From positions 620,001 to 684,000 of the forward strand of contig NZ_FNQO01000002.1 of assembly GCF_900107725.1 (NCBI RefSeq): DNA of 64,000 nucleotides, written 5' to 3'. The notes beneath the pieces were generated by a model. That model saw nothing but the letters and a program-made list of their open reading frames with translations. It was not told the DNA's origin and made no database searches. The position numbers and the translations under genes were made by a program. Shown in pieces: positions 29,361-38,888 of the stretch (its first letter is position 1; each line of letters opens with the position of its first letter). The stretch comes from Microbulbifer marinus (GTDB taxonomy: Bacteria > Pseudomonadota > Gammaproteobacteria > Pseudomonadales > Cellvibrionaceae).

Positions 29361-30029
29361 TCAGTGCAGAGTGCTCGTTGCAAATTCTGCCACCGGCGGC
29401 TGCAGGCTGATATTCAATTCCCGGGCAAAGTCGGGCCAGGCGCCGGGTGTCTCATTGAGGCGCTGGCGGCACAGGATCATCGCCACCAGACTGTCTGGCG
29501 CCAGGCGCAGCCGGTCAAAATGGCGACCCAGGCGGAGACAGACGTCATCGAGCTCCCGCGCAAACTGTTCGCCGAGCAGCTCCCGCACGACCATATTGGC
29601 CACCATCGGATCCATCGGTAACAGCGGCATGCCACAGGCCGGTTGCAGTTGATCGTTGACCTCTTCCAGTGCGCGATGGGCCAGGTAGGCATCGTCCAGC
29701 AGAGCCGCCAGCCCCACCTGATCCGGATGCCGTTCCGGCGGTGTGGCGAAACTGTGGCCTATGACTTCGCGCACCGGACTGAAATCCAGACCGGCTACGC
29801 CACACAACTGTTCAACTTGCCACATCCACTCGGGCACACACTGGATATAACGAATGACAAAACAGGTAAGGTAGTGAGCTCCGTCCTGTTGCGGTAGATC
29901 GATGCTGCGGTGGAGCCTGGGGAGGACGCGTCTTGCGGCGCGGCGGAAGTGGCCCCGGTGGCGCTCCAGGGTAACGGCGCGATCTATGCATTGCTGCATC
30001 AGCAAATAGTCGTCGGACATCCCTACCAC
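29361..30029 (-). CDS. Conserved-looking hypothetical protein
   Basis: 222 residues, soluble, helical, rich in Arg, Leu and Cys, without signal peptide. ATG at 30029 or 30020 (MSDDYLLMQQC) could start it. Segments such as MPLLPMDPMVANMVVRELLGEQF look conserved in style, but I recognise no family. It stands alone between converging neighbours. Confidence 0.55.
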   Translation of the reverse strand: MVGMSDDYLLMQQCIDRAVTLERHRGHFRRAARRVLPRLHRSIDLPQQDGAHYLTCFVIRYIQCVPEWMWQVEQLCGVAGLDFSPVREVIGHSFATPPERHPDQVGLAALLDDAYLAHRALEEVNDQLQPACGMPLLPMDPMVANMVVRELLGEQFARELDDVCLRLGRHFDRLRLAPDSLVAMILCRQRLNETPGAWPDFARELNISLQPPVAEFATSTLH

Positions 30030-30126
30030 TTTTATAGTGTCAACGGTGCACCCGCTTTTTCGTTTCGTTGCGCCGAGGCAAAACAGCTTAACGATAAAAG
30101 AAGATGGCTTGGTACCGTCGCTCCAG

Positions 30127-31476
30127 TCACATCCAAGATTTGCCTAAAGTGTAGACGCGAAAATAAATCAGTAACCCAGCAGAACGTGCACTGATCCACA
30201 AAAACAGGCTAAACCAGACGCCATGGTTGCCCCAGTCGCGTGTCAGCCACCAAACCGGGAAAAAAATCAGCACCGTTGCAACGAACATGGTGTCGCGCAT
30301 CTGCCGATTTTTTCCCGCGCCGATAAAAACTCCATCCAGCTGATAGCTCCATACCGCCAACAGCGGCAACGCGCACAGCCACCAGTAAACCTGCCGCGCC
30401 TGCTGTAGTACCGCATCCAGGTCGGTAAACAGCGGCAGTATCAGTTCGCGCCCGACAACCAGCACCAGCGTAATCGCAATCGCGCTACCCAATGCCCAGA
30501 TACTGGCGCTGTGCACGGTGGAATAAAAAAGCCGCGGAGATTTTTTTGCCACCGCCTCGCCCACCAGCGCTTCGGTCGCGTGCGCGAAGCCGTCCAGCGC
30601 ATAGGAGGTCATCATCAACAGCTGTAATAAGATCGCATTGGCGGCGAGCACGGCGTCGCCCTGTGCGGCACCCTGGGCGGTGAAGAACGTCAGGGTCAGC
30701 AGTAACAGGCATGTGCGCACAAACAGGTCGCCGTTGATGCGTAGTAACTCCATCCAGGGCGCCGGCGAATGCCAGGGAAGGAAATCGACCCGGCGCAGCT
30801 GCCGCACGATGTGGTTCCAGATATCGACATCGACGCGCGCGAGCAGCCGCAGCCCCAACAGGAATGCACAGATATCAGCGCAGACGGTGGCCAGGGCCGC
30901 GCCTTTCGCACCCAGGCCGAGACCGATAATAAAGGCGAAGTCGAGCGCGATGTTGAGCAGGTTGGCAGCCAGCAGGAGATACAGCGTCGCGCGACTATCC
31001 TGGCGGCCGATAAAAAATCCGAGCAGGGCGAAGTTTGCCAATGCCAGCGGCGCGCTCAACAGGCGAATCTGCAGATAGGCGTGTGCGTGCGGCGCCGATT
31101 GTTCGCCGGCGTTCATCCACTGCACGATCGTGCCGAGCAGTGGCGATGCGAGCAATAACAGCGCCGCGCCGAGCACCAGTGCCAGCAGCAGGGCGCGCAG
31201 CAGCCAGGCCTCGCCGCCAGTGCCATTCGCGTCGCCGCCGCTGCGCGCTACCAGTCCGGTGGTGCCCATGCGCAGAAAGCCGAAGGCCCACAGCAGCATC
31301 GACATCACGCTCGCGCCAATGGCGACACCGGACAGATATTCGGGTGAGGGCAGGTGGCCGAGAATGGCGGTATCCACGGCGCCGAGCAGCGGTACCGAGA
31401 TATTGCTCAGGATCATCGGCCAGGCGAGACCCCAGACGCGGCCGGGGGGAGCTGTATCGAGCGGTGTCTGTTGCAT
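30127..31476 (-). CDS. MATE family (DinF-like) multidrug/toxin exporter
   Basis: About 449 residues with 12 hydrophobic segments. The N-terminal WGLAWPMILSNISVPLLGAVDTAILGHL is the typical MATE opening, close to DinF. Cation-coupled export of organic compounds is expected. The start at 31476 (MQQTPLDTAP) leaves 14 bp after the upstream oxidoreductase gene on the same strand, so the two are probably one operon. Confidence 0.88.
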   Translation of the reverse strand: MQQTPLDTAPPGRVWGLAWPMILSNISVPLLGAVDTAILGHLPSPEYLSGVAIGASVMSMLLWAFGFLRMGTTGLVARSGGDANGTGGEAWLLRALLLALVLGAALLLLASPLLGTIVQWMNAGEQSAPHAHAYLQIRLLSAPLALANFALLGFFIGRQDSRATLYLLLAANLLNIALDFAFIIGLGLGAKGAALATVCADICAFLLGLRLLARVDVDIWNHIVRQLRRVDFLPWHSPAPWMELLRINGDLFVRTCLLLLTLTFFTAQGAAQGDAVLAANAILLQLLMMTSYALDGFAHATEALVGEAVAKKSPRLFYSTVHSASIWALGSAIAITLVLVVGRELILPLFTDLDAVLQQARQVYWWLCALPLLAVWSYQLDGVFIGAGKNRQMRDTMFVATVLIFFPVWWLTRDWGNHGVWFSLFLWISARSAGLLIYFRVYTLGKSWM

Positions 31477-31490
31477 GTGGGGGCGCGCCG

Positions 31491-32909
31491 TCAGTGCATG
31501 AAACTTGCCGCCCGATCGGCGAGGCGCCCGGCCAGAGATTTTTTCCAGTGCGGACTGGCCGGATCCAGGCACAGGCGCTCTTCCCAGCTAAATATCCGGT
31601 CGATGGTCTTGTAGGCGAGCCAGCGCAGCGGCTCCGGCTCCCAGTGGCGCAGGGTGTTTGCTACCGGTCCGCTGTGGGCCCAGGGCATGGTGGCAAGGAC
31701 AGAATCGCGCTGCAGGATCAGGTCGGCGAGCGTGCGCGCCATCAGGTTCGCTGCGCCGACGCCCTCACCGACATAGCCGCCGGCCAGCGCGAGGCCGCTG
31801 TCGCGATCGAAACAGGCGTGGGGCCGGTAAGCGCGCGGTATGCCGAGGGAGCCGGCCCAGGCGTGGGTGATGCGTGCGTCCTGCAGCGCGGGAAAGAAAT
31901 CCAGCAGATACCGGCGCTGCTGTGCGATTTCCGCCGCGCTCAAGGCGGCGTCGCGGCGGATCTGCGCCCCGAAGTCGTACGAGCCACGCGCGCCGAACAA
32001 CAGGCGGCCGTCCGTGGTGCGCTGTGCGTAGGAAATCAGCCGGCTCATGTCGGAAAACGCTGGCCGCGTCGCGAACCCCAGTTGCTGCCACTGGTGTGGC
32101 GACAGCGGTTCGGTCACCAGGATCTTGCTCGCCACCGGGATCGTGTGTCGCGGTAACGCCGCGCGCGCGGTTGCCGAATAGCCCTCCAGCGCGGCCACCA
32201 CCGTGCGCGCCCGAACTTTTGCCGTCGCAGTTTCGAGCAGGCCCGGAGCAATGGTGCGCACCGGCGTTTGTTCGAATATCTGTACGCCCATTTTTTCGAC
32301 GGTGCTTGCCAGCGCGCGCACCAGTTTGGCTGGGTTGATCGTGGCGATGTGCGGCGTGTAGATACCGCCGCGACAGTCGCGCACGTTGACCAGCGCGCTC
32401 GCCGCCGCCGCGTCCAGCCAGCAGTAGTCATCTTCCCCGAAACCCTGTACGCGCAACTCGTCGAGCAGTGCCTTTGCGCGCTCGCCTTGCTCGTCAAAGC
32501 GCGCCGCCGCAAACAGGCCACCGCCGCGGTGAAAATCGCAGTCGATATTTTCCGCCTGCAGCACCCGCTCGACTTCGGGAATGATGCCGAGAATCTGCGC
32601 GCGCACCTGTTGCGCCTGTGCCTCGGGCAGTTGCCGCAGCATGGCGCCGCTGCCTTCGAGTGCGCTCATCAGCCAGCCGCCATTGCGGCCGGAGGCGCCG
32701 AAGCCGGCGATCTCGGCCTCCAGCACGGCGATTGTCAGTTCCGGTGCCAGCTGCTTCAGGTAGTAGGCGGTCCACAGGCCGGTAAAGCCGGCGCCGGCGA
32801 TGGCAACATCCACGTCCAGGTCGCGCGTCAGCGCCGCGCGCGGCACCAGTGGAGCATCCAGGCGCTCGAACCAGAAACTGAGAGCGTTATAGGGATTACG
32901 TATCGACAT
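31491..32909 (-). CDS. FAD-dependent oxidoreductase, PuuB-like (DAO family)
   Basis: 472 residues. The dinucleotide motif VAIAGAGFTGLWTAYYL lies near residues 34-50 and GASGRNGGW soon after, as in gamma-glutamylputrescine oxidases and other D-amino-acid-oxidase-fold amine oxidases (COG0665). The N-terminus PYNALSFWFE is also typical of the PuuB group. The substrate is probably an amine, but other pathway genes (puuA, puuC, puuD) are absent here. Co-oriented with a MATE exporter. Confidence 0.82.
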   Translation of the reverse strand: MSIRNPYNALSFWFERLDAPLVPRAALTRDLDVDVAIAGAGFTGLWTAYYLKQLAPELTIAVLEAEIAGFGASGRNGGWLMSALEGSGAMLRQLPEAQAQQVRAQILGIIPEVERVLQAENIDCDFHRGGGLFAAARFDEQGERAKALLDELRVQGFGEDDYCWLDAAAASALVNVRDCRGGIYTPHIATINPAKLVRALASTVEKMGVQIFEQTPVRTIAPGLLETATAKVRARTVVAALEGYSATARAALPRHTIPVASKILVTEPLSPHQWQQLGFATRPAFSDMSRLISYAQRTTDGRLLFGARGSYDFGAQIRRDAALSAAEIAQQRRYLLDFFPALQDARITHAWAGSLGIPRAYRPHACFDRDSGLALAGGYVGEGVGAANLMARTLADLILQRDSVLATMPWAHSGPVANTLRHWEPEPLRWLAYKTIDRIFSWEERLCLDPASPHWKKSLAGRLADRAASFMH

Positions 32910-33002
32910 TCAATCACTTGATTCGGCTGGTGCGCGCGGTGACGCCGCGAGCGGCGCGGCGGCACGTGGCGGTGAGGGGCTCAGGGTAGAGGCTGACGGG
33001 GG

Positions 33003-33057
33003 AGCCGGCAAGCGCTCGCAACGGCAGGCTGGTTTGAGCGCTTTTTGATTGCCGGCT
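33003..33057. repeat. Long bulged inverted repeat between two minus-strand genes
   Basis: AGCCGGCAAGCGCTC at 33003-33017 pairs with GAGCGCTT...TTGCCGGCT at 33036-33057, with a six-base bulge in one arm. It lies just downstream of the sulfotransferase stop and may stabilise or end that transcript. No T-run on the minus strand. Confidence 0.4.
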
Positions 33058-33078
33058 GTCGTTACGGCGTGACTCCGC

Positions 33079-34680
33079 TTATGCGGAGTCGGTGGTGATG
33101 CCGTGCCTGTTCAGTTCGTCAATCATCGGCGCCAGCAGCATGGCGTATTTTTTCCAGCGTCCCAGGGAGCGGGTGTGTACCGGTTCGCGCACCTGCGCCG
33201 CGCTGGCGGTAGACACCGCCTGCTTCTGGGTATGGAATTGCAGACAGGCATCCTCCCAGGGCAGTTCGAGGTGTGCGAGCAGCTGTTTAGCGCTGCTGTC
33301 GAGATCGGTCACCGCTTCCTCGTAGGCGATATCCACAAAGCGCCCGGGGAAGCGCTCGCGCCAGGTATCCATCAGGCGGCGGTAACGCGCGTGGTGCCGG
33401 GCCATCTCGCGCTGGTCGTAGGAGTGCAGGTAGGCATCGGCGAACAGCTGCTTGAAACTGGCGAAGCAGGCGTCCATCGGATCCCGGGTCAGGTGCACTA
33501 TCTTGGCGTTGGGCAGCGCCTTCAGAATCAGCGGGATCATCAGGTAGTTCTGTGGCAGCTTGTCGACAAAGCGGGGTTTGTCGCCGCGCATCTTGGCGCA
33601 GGTCTGCAGGTAGAGTGCGCCGAGCTTGCCCATATCGACGCCGGCGGCCTGTTGGAAAAAATCGGCGGAAAAGCGTTTCGGATTCTGGTGATTGGTCAGC
33701 CGCCGGATCGCCAGCCCGAATTGCTGCAGTTCGCCGGCGGAGTGCGCCTGCGAGTGGCTGGTAATGATCCGCTCGATCAGCGTGGTACCGGTGCGCGGCT
33801 GGCCGAGCACAAAAATCGGTGCGGGATCCGGATCGCCCTCCGGCAGCGCGTCGAACCAGTCGCGGGTGAAATGCTGCTCGAGGTAATCGAACATCTCGAT
33901 CTCCGCCGCCTCGTCGTACTCGACGGTCTCGCGCCGCGCCGCCGCGCCGCGGCTGAACGCGTCGAAAGCGCGTTGCCATTGCCCCAGGTCCTCGCACTCC
34001 TTGCCGATCGCGTAGTAGTAAAAAGCCCTGACCCGCGGCGAGGTGTTATTGGCGGCCAGATATTCCATCTGCCGAATGTGCTTTTCGTCGGTCGCCTTGC
34101 GCGCGCTGGCCATATGCCAGTGTGCCTGGGGGCTGTCGGGTTGCAGGCAAATGATCTTTTCGAATACCGCCTGCGCCTCGTCCAGGTCACCACTGTAAAC
34201 GAGGTTGTTGGCAAAATTGAGCAGGTAGGGTGGATGGTCTGGCTGCAGCCGGTTGGCGATTTCGAAACACTGTCGCGCCACGCCGTAGTCACCCATCAGT
34301 GAGTAGATGGAGCCGAGCAGGTCCTGCACCAGGGGATCCTCGGAGCGGTACTTCAGTGCCTCGCCGAGTGCGGCGTCGGCGGCGTTGACCCGGCCCTCGC
34401 CCATATGCAGTTTGGCCAGCTGTGCCCAGGCCGCCGGGTGTTCCTGCTGCAGTTTCACTACCGAGCTGAAGGCGCTGAACGCGATCTTGCGGTTGCGGGA
34501 TTCGAGCGCGACAAGGCCGACCAGGAAGTGACCCTGGACCAGGTCCGGCTGGATGCGCAGGACCTGCTGACAGCAGTCGGAGGCCCTCTGGATATCGCCT
34601 GCGGACAGGGCCTGCATGCCCCGTTGCAACAATGACTGGAGATGTTGAAGCCTTTCGAGCCGTGCGGTTGATTGAATCAT
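33079..34680 (-). CDS. TPR-repeat sulfotransferase
   Basis: About 534 residues. Residues 1-260 are tetratricopeptide repeats (for example ASDCCQQVLRIQPDLVQGHFLVG and AQAVFEKIICLQPDSPQAHW). The C-terminal half is a PAPS sulfotransferase: IFVLGQPRTGTTLIERI is the 5'-phosphosulfate loop and KIVHLTRDPMDACFASF the 3'-phosphate motif. The start at 34680 (MIQSTARLE) gives a TPR right at the N-terminus. It lies 122 bp downstream of a TonB receptor gene on the same strand. Acceptor unknown. Confidence 0.88.
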   Translation of the reverse strand: MIQSTARLERLQHLQSLLQRGMQALSAGDIQRASDCCQQVLRIQPDLVQGHFLVGLVALESRNRKIAFSAFSSVVKLQQEHPAAWAQLAKLHMGEGRVNAADAALGEALKYRSEDPLVQDLLGSIYSLMGDYGVARQCFEIANRLQPDHPPYLLNFANNLVYSGDLDEAQAVFEKIICLQPDSPQAHWHMASARKATDEKHIRQMEYLAANNTSPRVRAFYYYAIGKECEDLGQWQRAFDAFSRGAAARRETVEYDEAAEIEMFDYLEQHFTRDWFDALPEGDPDPAPIFVLGQPRTGTTLIERIITSHSQAHSAGELQQFGLAIRRLTNHQNPKRFSADFFQQAAGVDMGKLGALYLQTCAKMRGDKPRFVDKLPQNYLMIPLILKALPNAKIVHLTRDPMDACFASFKQLFADAYLHSYDQREMARHHARYRRLMDTWRERFPGRFVDIAYEEAVTDLDSSAKQLLAHLELPWEDACLQFHTQKQAVSTASAAQVREPVHTRSLGRWKKYAMLLAPMIDELNRHGITTDSA

Positions 34681-34802
34681 CGGTACTGCCCCGCTTATTG
34701 CATTTACATCTGGGTTTATCCGGCCCGGAGGGAAGGGGCGGCAGCCGCGGGTGCGACCGCCGCCTGGGGTCGGAACCCCGTCTCTGTGCACTTAACGTGC
34801 GA

Positions 34803-37169
34803 TCAATCGAAGTCCATGCCGAAGCGCAGGCCCAGGGTGCGCGGACGCTTGGGCCCGAAGAAGTGCGAAGTCAGCACGCCGCCGTTATTGTTCAGACCGT
34901 CCCAGGTAAATTCATTGGTCAGGTTCTCCGCGTAGGCATCGACGCGCCAGTTGCTGTCGGACTCGTAACCCACCCGCAGGGTCAAATCCTGGTAGGGGTC
35001 GATCACGGTAGTGTCGAGGCCTTCCCAGCCGCCGCCGCGCTCGCCTTCCCAGAAGACTTCCAAACTGCTGGTCAGCATGCCGGCACCCAATGGGAAGTGC
35101 GCGTCCAGCACCATGGCTCCGGACCACTCAGGCGCCCAGAACAAGGGGCTGCCCTCGCAGGCATCGTCGCCGCTGGCACAGATACCCTGGATACCGGTTG
35201 CCTCGCTGTCCATCCAGCCGAAATTGAACAGCACATTGAAGTTGTCGGAAATCATCGCCGTGATCGAACTCTCGACCCCGTGCGCATTGACGTTGCCGAC
35301 GTTTTTAATGATCGCGCCGCCGCCATCGGGCACCACCACCTGCAGGTCGGTGTACTCGTAGGTAAATGCCGATACATCGAAATTGGCGCGGCCATCGAAC
35401 AGCGAGTTTTTGTAGCCGATCTCCCAGGAATCGATCAATTCCGGAGCAAACTTGTTCGGCGCGAAGCCATCGCCCTGGGCGATGTCCACGTTGCCGACCG
35501 CCGGGTTGCCGTTGGCATCGTTACTCAGGTTGAAGGTGCCGAAACCGCCGGACTTGTAGCCCTCGGTAAAGCTGGCGAACAGCAGGCCGCCGTCGTCAAA
35601 CTGGTATTTGGCGATCGCCCGTGAGGTCAGCTTGCCCCAGGAGTCGCTGTCGCTGAGGAAGCCGGCGGTGGAGAAGCCATAGGCCCAATAGGCACCGAGG
35701 TCGCTTTCAGGTGTCGGCACGCCAATGGCAAAGTCCTTATGGTCCTTCGTATAGCGCACGCCCACGCCGAGACTGAGGGCGTCGGTAATCGCATAATCGA
35801 GATCCACATAAGTTGCCCAGCCGGAGTAGCTGCCCTTGGCCCGGCCGGTTTCGATCAGGCGGCCGTCGGCAGAGGGGCTGAACGGTGAGCCGTAATAGGT
35901 GTACAGGTCGGCACAGCCACTGAAGTTCATGCCCGTGTAATAGTGGCCGTAGTACTGACACATGATGTCTTCGCTGCTGGCGAAGGTGTATTCGGTGTCG
36001 ATCTCTTCCTTGTAGTAGGAGACCCCGGTATACCAGGCCAGCGGACCATCGCTATTGGACGCGAGGCGGAACTCCTGCTGGAAGTAATCGCCGGTCTGTT
36101 CCTGCTGGTAGTCGAGGACATTCAACGGCGTACCGTCGTAGTCTTCGGTGTAGAAGTAGTCGTGGTCCTTATAACCGGTGTTGGAGGTCAGCACCAGCTC
36201 GCCAAAGTCGTACTCAACATGTATGCCGAAGGTGGCGACCTTGGCGTTGTCGTTGTCGCCCAGCGTCTGGTCGGAATCCACATCGCCCCGACCGCCGCGC
36301 AGGTTCACGTCGCCGACCGCCGCCTCGAAGTTCTCCCAGATCTCGCCCTCTTCGATGGCCCGATAGACCGAGCCGGACTGTTTGCGGTCCTCGAACTCCG
36401 CCGTGGTATTGACGGTCAGCTGGTCGGACTCATAGGTGGTGGACCAGCGCACGGCCTTCTTGTTGTGCTCGATCAGGTCGCCGGAGCCCGGGTAGTAGTT
36501 TTTGACAAAGCCGTCCTCCTGCGAAGAGTACGCCGCGAGGCGCATCGCGAAATTGTCATTCACCGGCAGGTTGACTGCGCCCTCGACGGCGAAGTGACCG
36601 CGCTGCGCTACATCGGTTTCGATATAGCCAGTGGTGTCATCACCAATTTCGGCCTTGCGCGTGTGCACGCTGAAGGCGCCACCGATGGAGTTGCGCCCGA
36701 ACAGGAAACCCTGGGGACCGCGTAGGATTTCCGAGCGCTCCATATCGTAGACGCTGGTGACCGCTGAACCGTTGCGGCCCTCGTACAGGTCGTTCTTGAA
36801 GAACGCCGCCGAGGGGTCGCCGCCGATGCCGAAGTCCTGGGTGCGAATGCCGCGCAGGCTGATTGCATCGATAAAGCTGTCCTGACTGTTTCCGGTCACA
36901 CCGGGGGTGAAGGCCACCAGATCCTTCACATCGTTGATATTGACCTTCTGGGTAAAGTCGCCGGACAGGGCGGTGATCGCCAGCGGCACATCCTGGACGG
37001 ATTCCTCCCGTTTGGTTGCGGTGACCGAGACCTCTTCGATTGTGAGCACCTGGGCATTGGCGGAGCCGATGACTGCGGACGCGAACACGGCGGAAGCGAC
37101 TGCGAGTGACAGTTTGGTTTTTTGAATGGCGGGCGCCTCTGGCTTGCGGCGCCTCTGATCGTTGGTCAT
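34803..37169 (-). CDS. TonB-dependent outer-membrane receptor
   Basis: 788 residues. An extended N-terminal signal peptide (LSLAVASAVFASAVIGSANA) is followed by a TonB-box-like IEEVSVTAT, a plug domain (SLRGIRTQDFG ... EILRGPQGFLFGRNSIGGAF) and a beta-barrel ending in LGLRFGMDFD with C-terminal Phe-Asp. Energised by TonB-ExbBD, it imports an unidentified ligand. AGAGGGG precedes the ATG at 37169. It is divergent from a LuxR-type regulator and upstream of the TPR-sulfotransferase. Confidence 0.93.
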   Translation of the reverse strand: MTNDQRRRKPEAPAIQKTKLSLAVASAVFASAVIGSANAQVLTIEEVSVTATKREESVQDVPLAITALSGDFTQKVNINDVKDLVAFTPGVTGNSQDSFIDAISLRGIRTQDFGIGGDPSAAFFKNDLYEGRNGSAVTSVYDMERSEILRGPQGFLFGRNSIGGAFSVHTRKAEIGDDTTGYIETDVAQRGHFAVEGAVNLPVNDNFAMRLAAYSSQEDGFVKNYYPGSGDLIEHNKKAVRWSTTYESDQLTVNTTAEFEDRKQSGSVYRAIEEGEIWENFEAAVGDVNLRGGRGDVDSDQTLGDNDNAKVATFGIHVEYDFGELVLTSNTGYKDHDYFYTEDYDGTPLNVLDYQQEQTGDYFQQEFRLASNSDGPLAWYTGVSYYKEEIDTEYTFASSEDIMCQYYGHYYTGMNFSGCADLYTYYGSPFSPSADGRLIETGRAKGSYSGWATYVDLDYAITDALSLGVGVRYTKDHKDFAIGVPTPESDLGAYWAYGFSTAGFLSDSDSWGKLTSRAIAKYQFDDGGLLFASFTEGYKSGGFGTFNLSNDANGNPAVGNVDIAQGDGFAPNKFAPELIDSWEIGYKNSLFDGRANFDVSAFTYEYTDLQVVVPDGGGAIIKNVGNVNAHGVESSITAMISDNFNVLFNFGWMDSEATGIQGICASGDDACEGSPLFWAPEWSGAMVLDAHFPLGAGMLTSSLEVFWEGERGGGWEGLDTTVIDPYQDLTLRVGYESDSNWRVDAYAENLTNEFTWDGLNNNGGVLTSHFFGPKRPRTLGLRFGMDFD

Positions 37170-37448
37170 GGTGGTCCCCTCTTGTTATAGTAGCTGTAAT
37201 AATTGCAGGATGAGACGCTGGCTCAATGCCCCAATTGGGGGTACGAAGGGAGTTCGGCGGCACAGATTCGGCACAAAGGACCAGAGGTATCCGCAGGAAT
37301 TTCTAAGAATTAACCGGTAAATCCACGGGGCTCCCCGCGCGGGAGAGTGTGGCGATTTGTATGCGGCGAGTCGCTAGACACCGGTCTGCCGTGCCATCTG
37401 CGCTGATGCAGGCGGCCGGTTGCTGACGTATACCTACAGGTATTTCAC

Positions 37449-38342
37449 ATGACCGCTGAACTTTCCCGCTGTGCGACGTGGAATCGCAAGGCCGCGGAAC
37501 TGCTGCTGCACTGCGGCCGTGCCAGTTTCTATCAAGAACTGGTCGCGGCGATCCGCACACTGGTGGCTGCGGACAATCCGCAGGTGTGGCTCTACCACCG
37601 CGACCAGCCACCGCGTATCCTGTTCTACGACATAGAGACGCAGCAGCAGGAAGTTCATATAGACCTGTACCGCAACGGCTCTTATCTGCTCGACCCCTAT
37701 TACAGGGCGATTTTCCACCATCCAAATCCCTCCGGCGTTTATTGCCTGACAGAAATCGAACCCGGCGAATTCGCGCAGAGCGCTTACTGCCGCAGCTACT
37801 ACTGCAAGCTGGGCACCCGCGATGAAATCGTATTTATGGTGGAGGTCAATGCGGACACCGCGCTGCACGTCTGCCTGATGCGCAGCCACGATGCGGAAGC
37901 GTTCAGTTGTAGTGAGCTGGACTTACTGCGCGCGGTGGAACCGCTGGTGCGCAACCTCGTGCTGCAGCACATCAACCAACAGGACATTGCGTCGCGGGGA
38001 AAGCCGGCGGAATGGTACCCGGTCACCCGAACCAACCCCGGTATAGGCAGCAGCATCAACCAGGCCTTCAACAGGTTTGGGCGCTCGATACTCTCCGACC
38101 GCGAGCGCGCCGTTCTCGGCCTGATACTGCGCGGTTACAGCACGCGCTACGCGGCGGAGAAACTCGGCATCGCGGTGGACACCCTGCGCAAGCACCGCAA
38201 ACGCATCTACCAGAAACTCGATGTGAATTCGCAGAACGAGCTGTTCTCACTGTTCCTGAATGCCATTTCCAGCTTCGATCCCGGATCGGATGAGGATCCG
38301 CTGGCCGTCTATATCGGCAGTGCGGCAAGCCTCACGGAGTAA
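37449..38342 (+). CDS. LuxR-family transcriptional regulator
   Basis: 297 residues: an N-terminal sensing region of about 200 residues without a recognised domain, and a C-terminal LuxR helix-turn-helix (LSDRERAVLGLILRGYSTR ... LGIAVDTLRKHRKRIYQKL). No receiver-phosphorylation site or autoinducer-domain signature was seen. It is divergent from the TonB receptor across 279 bp, so control of that receptor and the sulfotransferase is a reasonable inference. Confidence 0.87.
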   Translation: MTAELSRCATWNRKAAELLLHCGRASFYQELVAAIRTLVAADNPQVWLYHRDQPPRILFYDIETQQQEVHIDLYRNGSYLLDPYYRAIFHHPNPSGVYCLTEIEPGEFAQSAYCRSYYCKLGTRDEIVFMVEVNADTALHVCLMRSHDAEAFSCSELDLLRAVEPLVRNLVLQHINQQDIASRGKPAEWYPVTRTNPGIGSSINQAFNRFGRSILSDRERAVLGLILRGYSTRYAAEKLGIAVDTLRKHRKRIYQKLDVNSQNELFSLFLNAISSFDPGSDEDPLAVYIGSAASLTE

Positions 38343-38888
38343 CTGTCGTTACAACCTCGGTCACCGGGCCTGGGCGAGTCGTCCACCGCGGTAATCGGTT
38401 GATCCAATTTTTCTCCGCCGGGGCGCAGGTGTTGTCGGCGCCGTCAGTGCGCACGAAAGCCGCGTGCTCGCCAAGCAAGACGCTTGGGTGGCAGCGGGTT
38501 TGGATTACCCTGTGACCGCGACAACAAAGGCCGTATCGGCGTGGCGGATCAATTGACTTTTTTCTGGCGATGTGTTCCTTTTGTACATGCAGTAGATGCG
38601 ACAAATAAATACACAGGTTGTTGGTTGTACCTTCCGGACGACGACATCTGAAGTAAAAATCTTTAATTAGAATAACAAGTTGCACTGACGGCAGTATCGC
38701 GGGGATTTCTCTCCGCCCAGTGTATGTAGTCTTGTGTTACTACAGCATGTCCACAATTTTTGTGTGGAATTGTCCCGGCGCCGGTTTCCGGCAATCGGGG
38801 GAGTCCAGTTATCCGTGACGGCCAACGGTCGAGAATAATAATTACGGGTTTCGGTATCGAAGCTCGCAACCACGGAGATCTGTAGGCG
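38343..38888. other. Intergenic region upstream of the cytochrome oxidase cluster
   Basis: No credible ORF. It contains the inverted repeat TCCACA...TGTGGA at 38750-38768 about 120 bp before coxB, and a GC-rich hairpin around 38775-38792. It presumably carries the coxB promoter, but no clear -35/-10 pair could be chosen. Confidence 0.4.

Noticed and set aside
34681..34802. Riboswitch or cobalamin box before the TonB receptors
   Set aside because: The spacer regions show no B12-box or other conserved riboswitch core that I could recognise.
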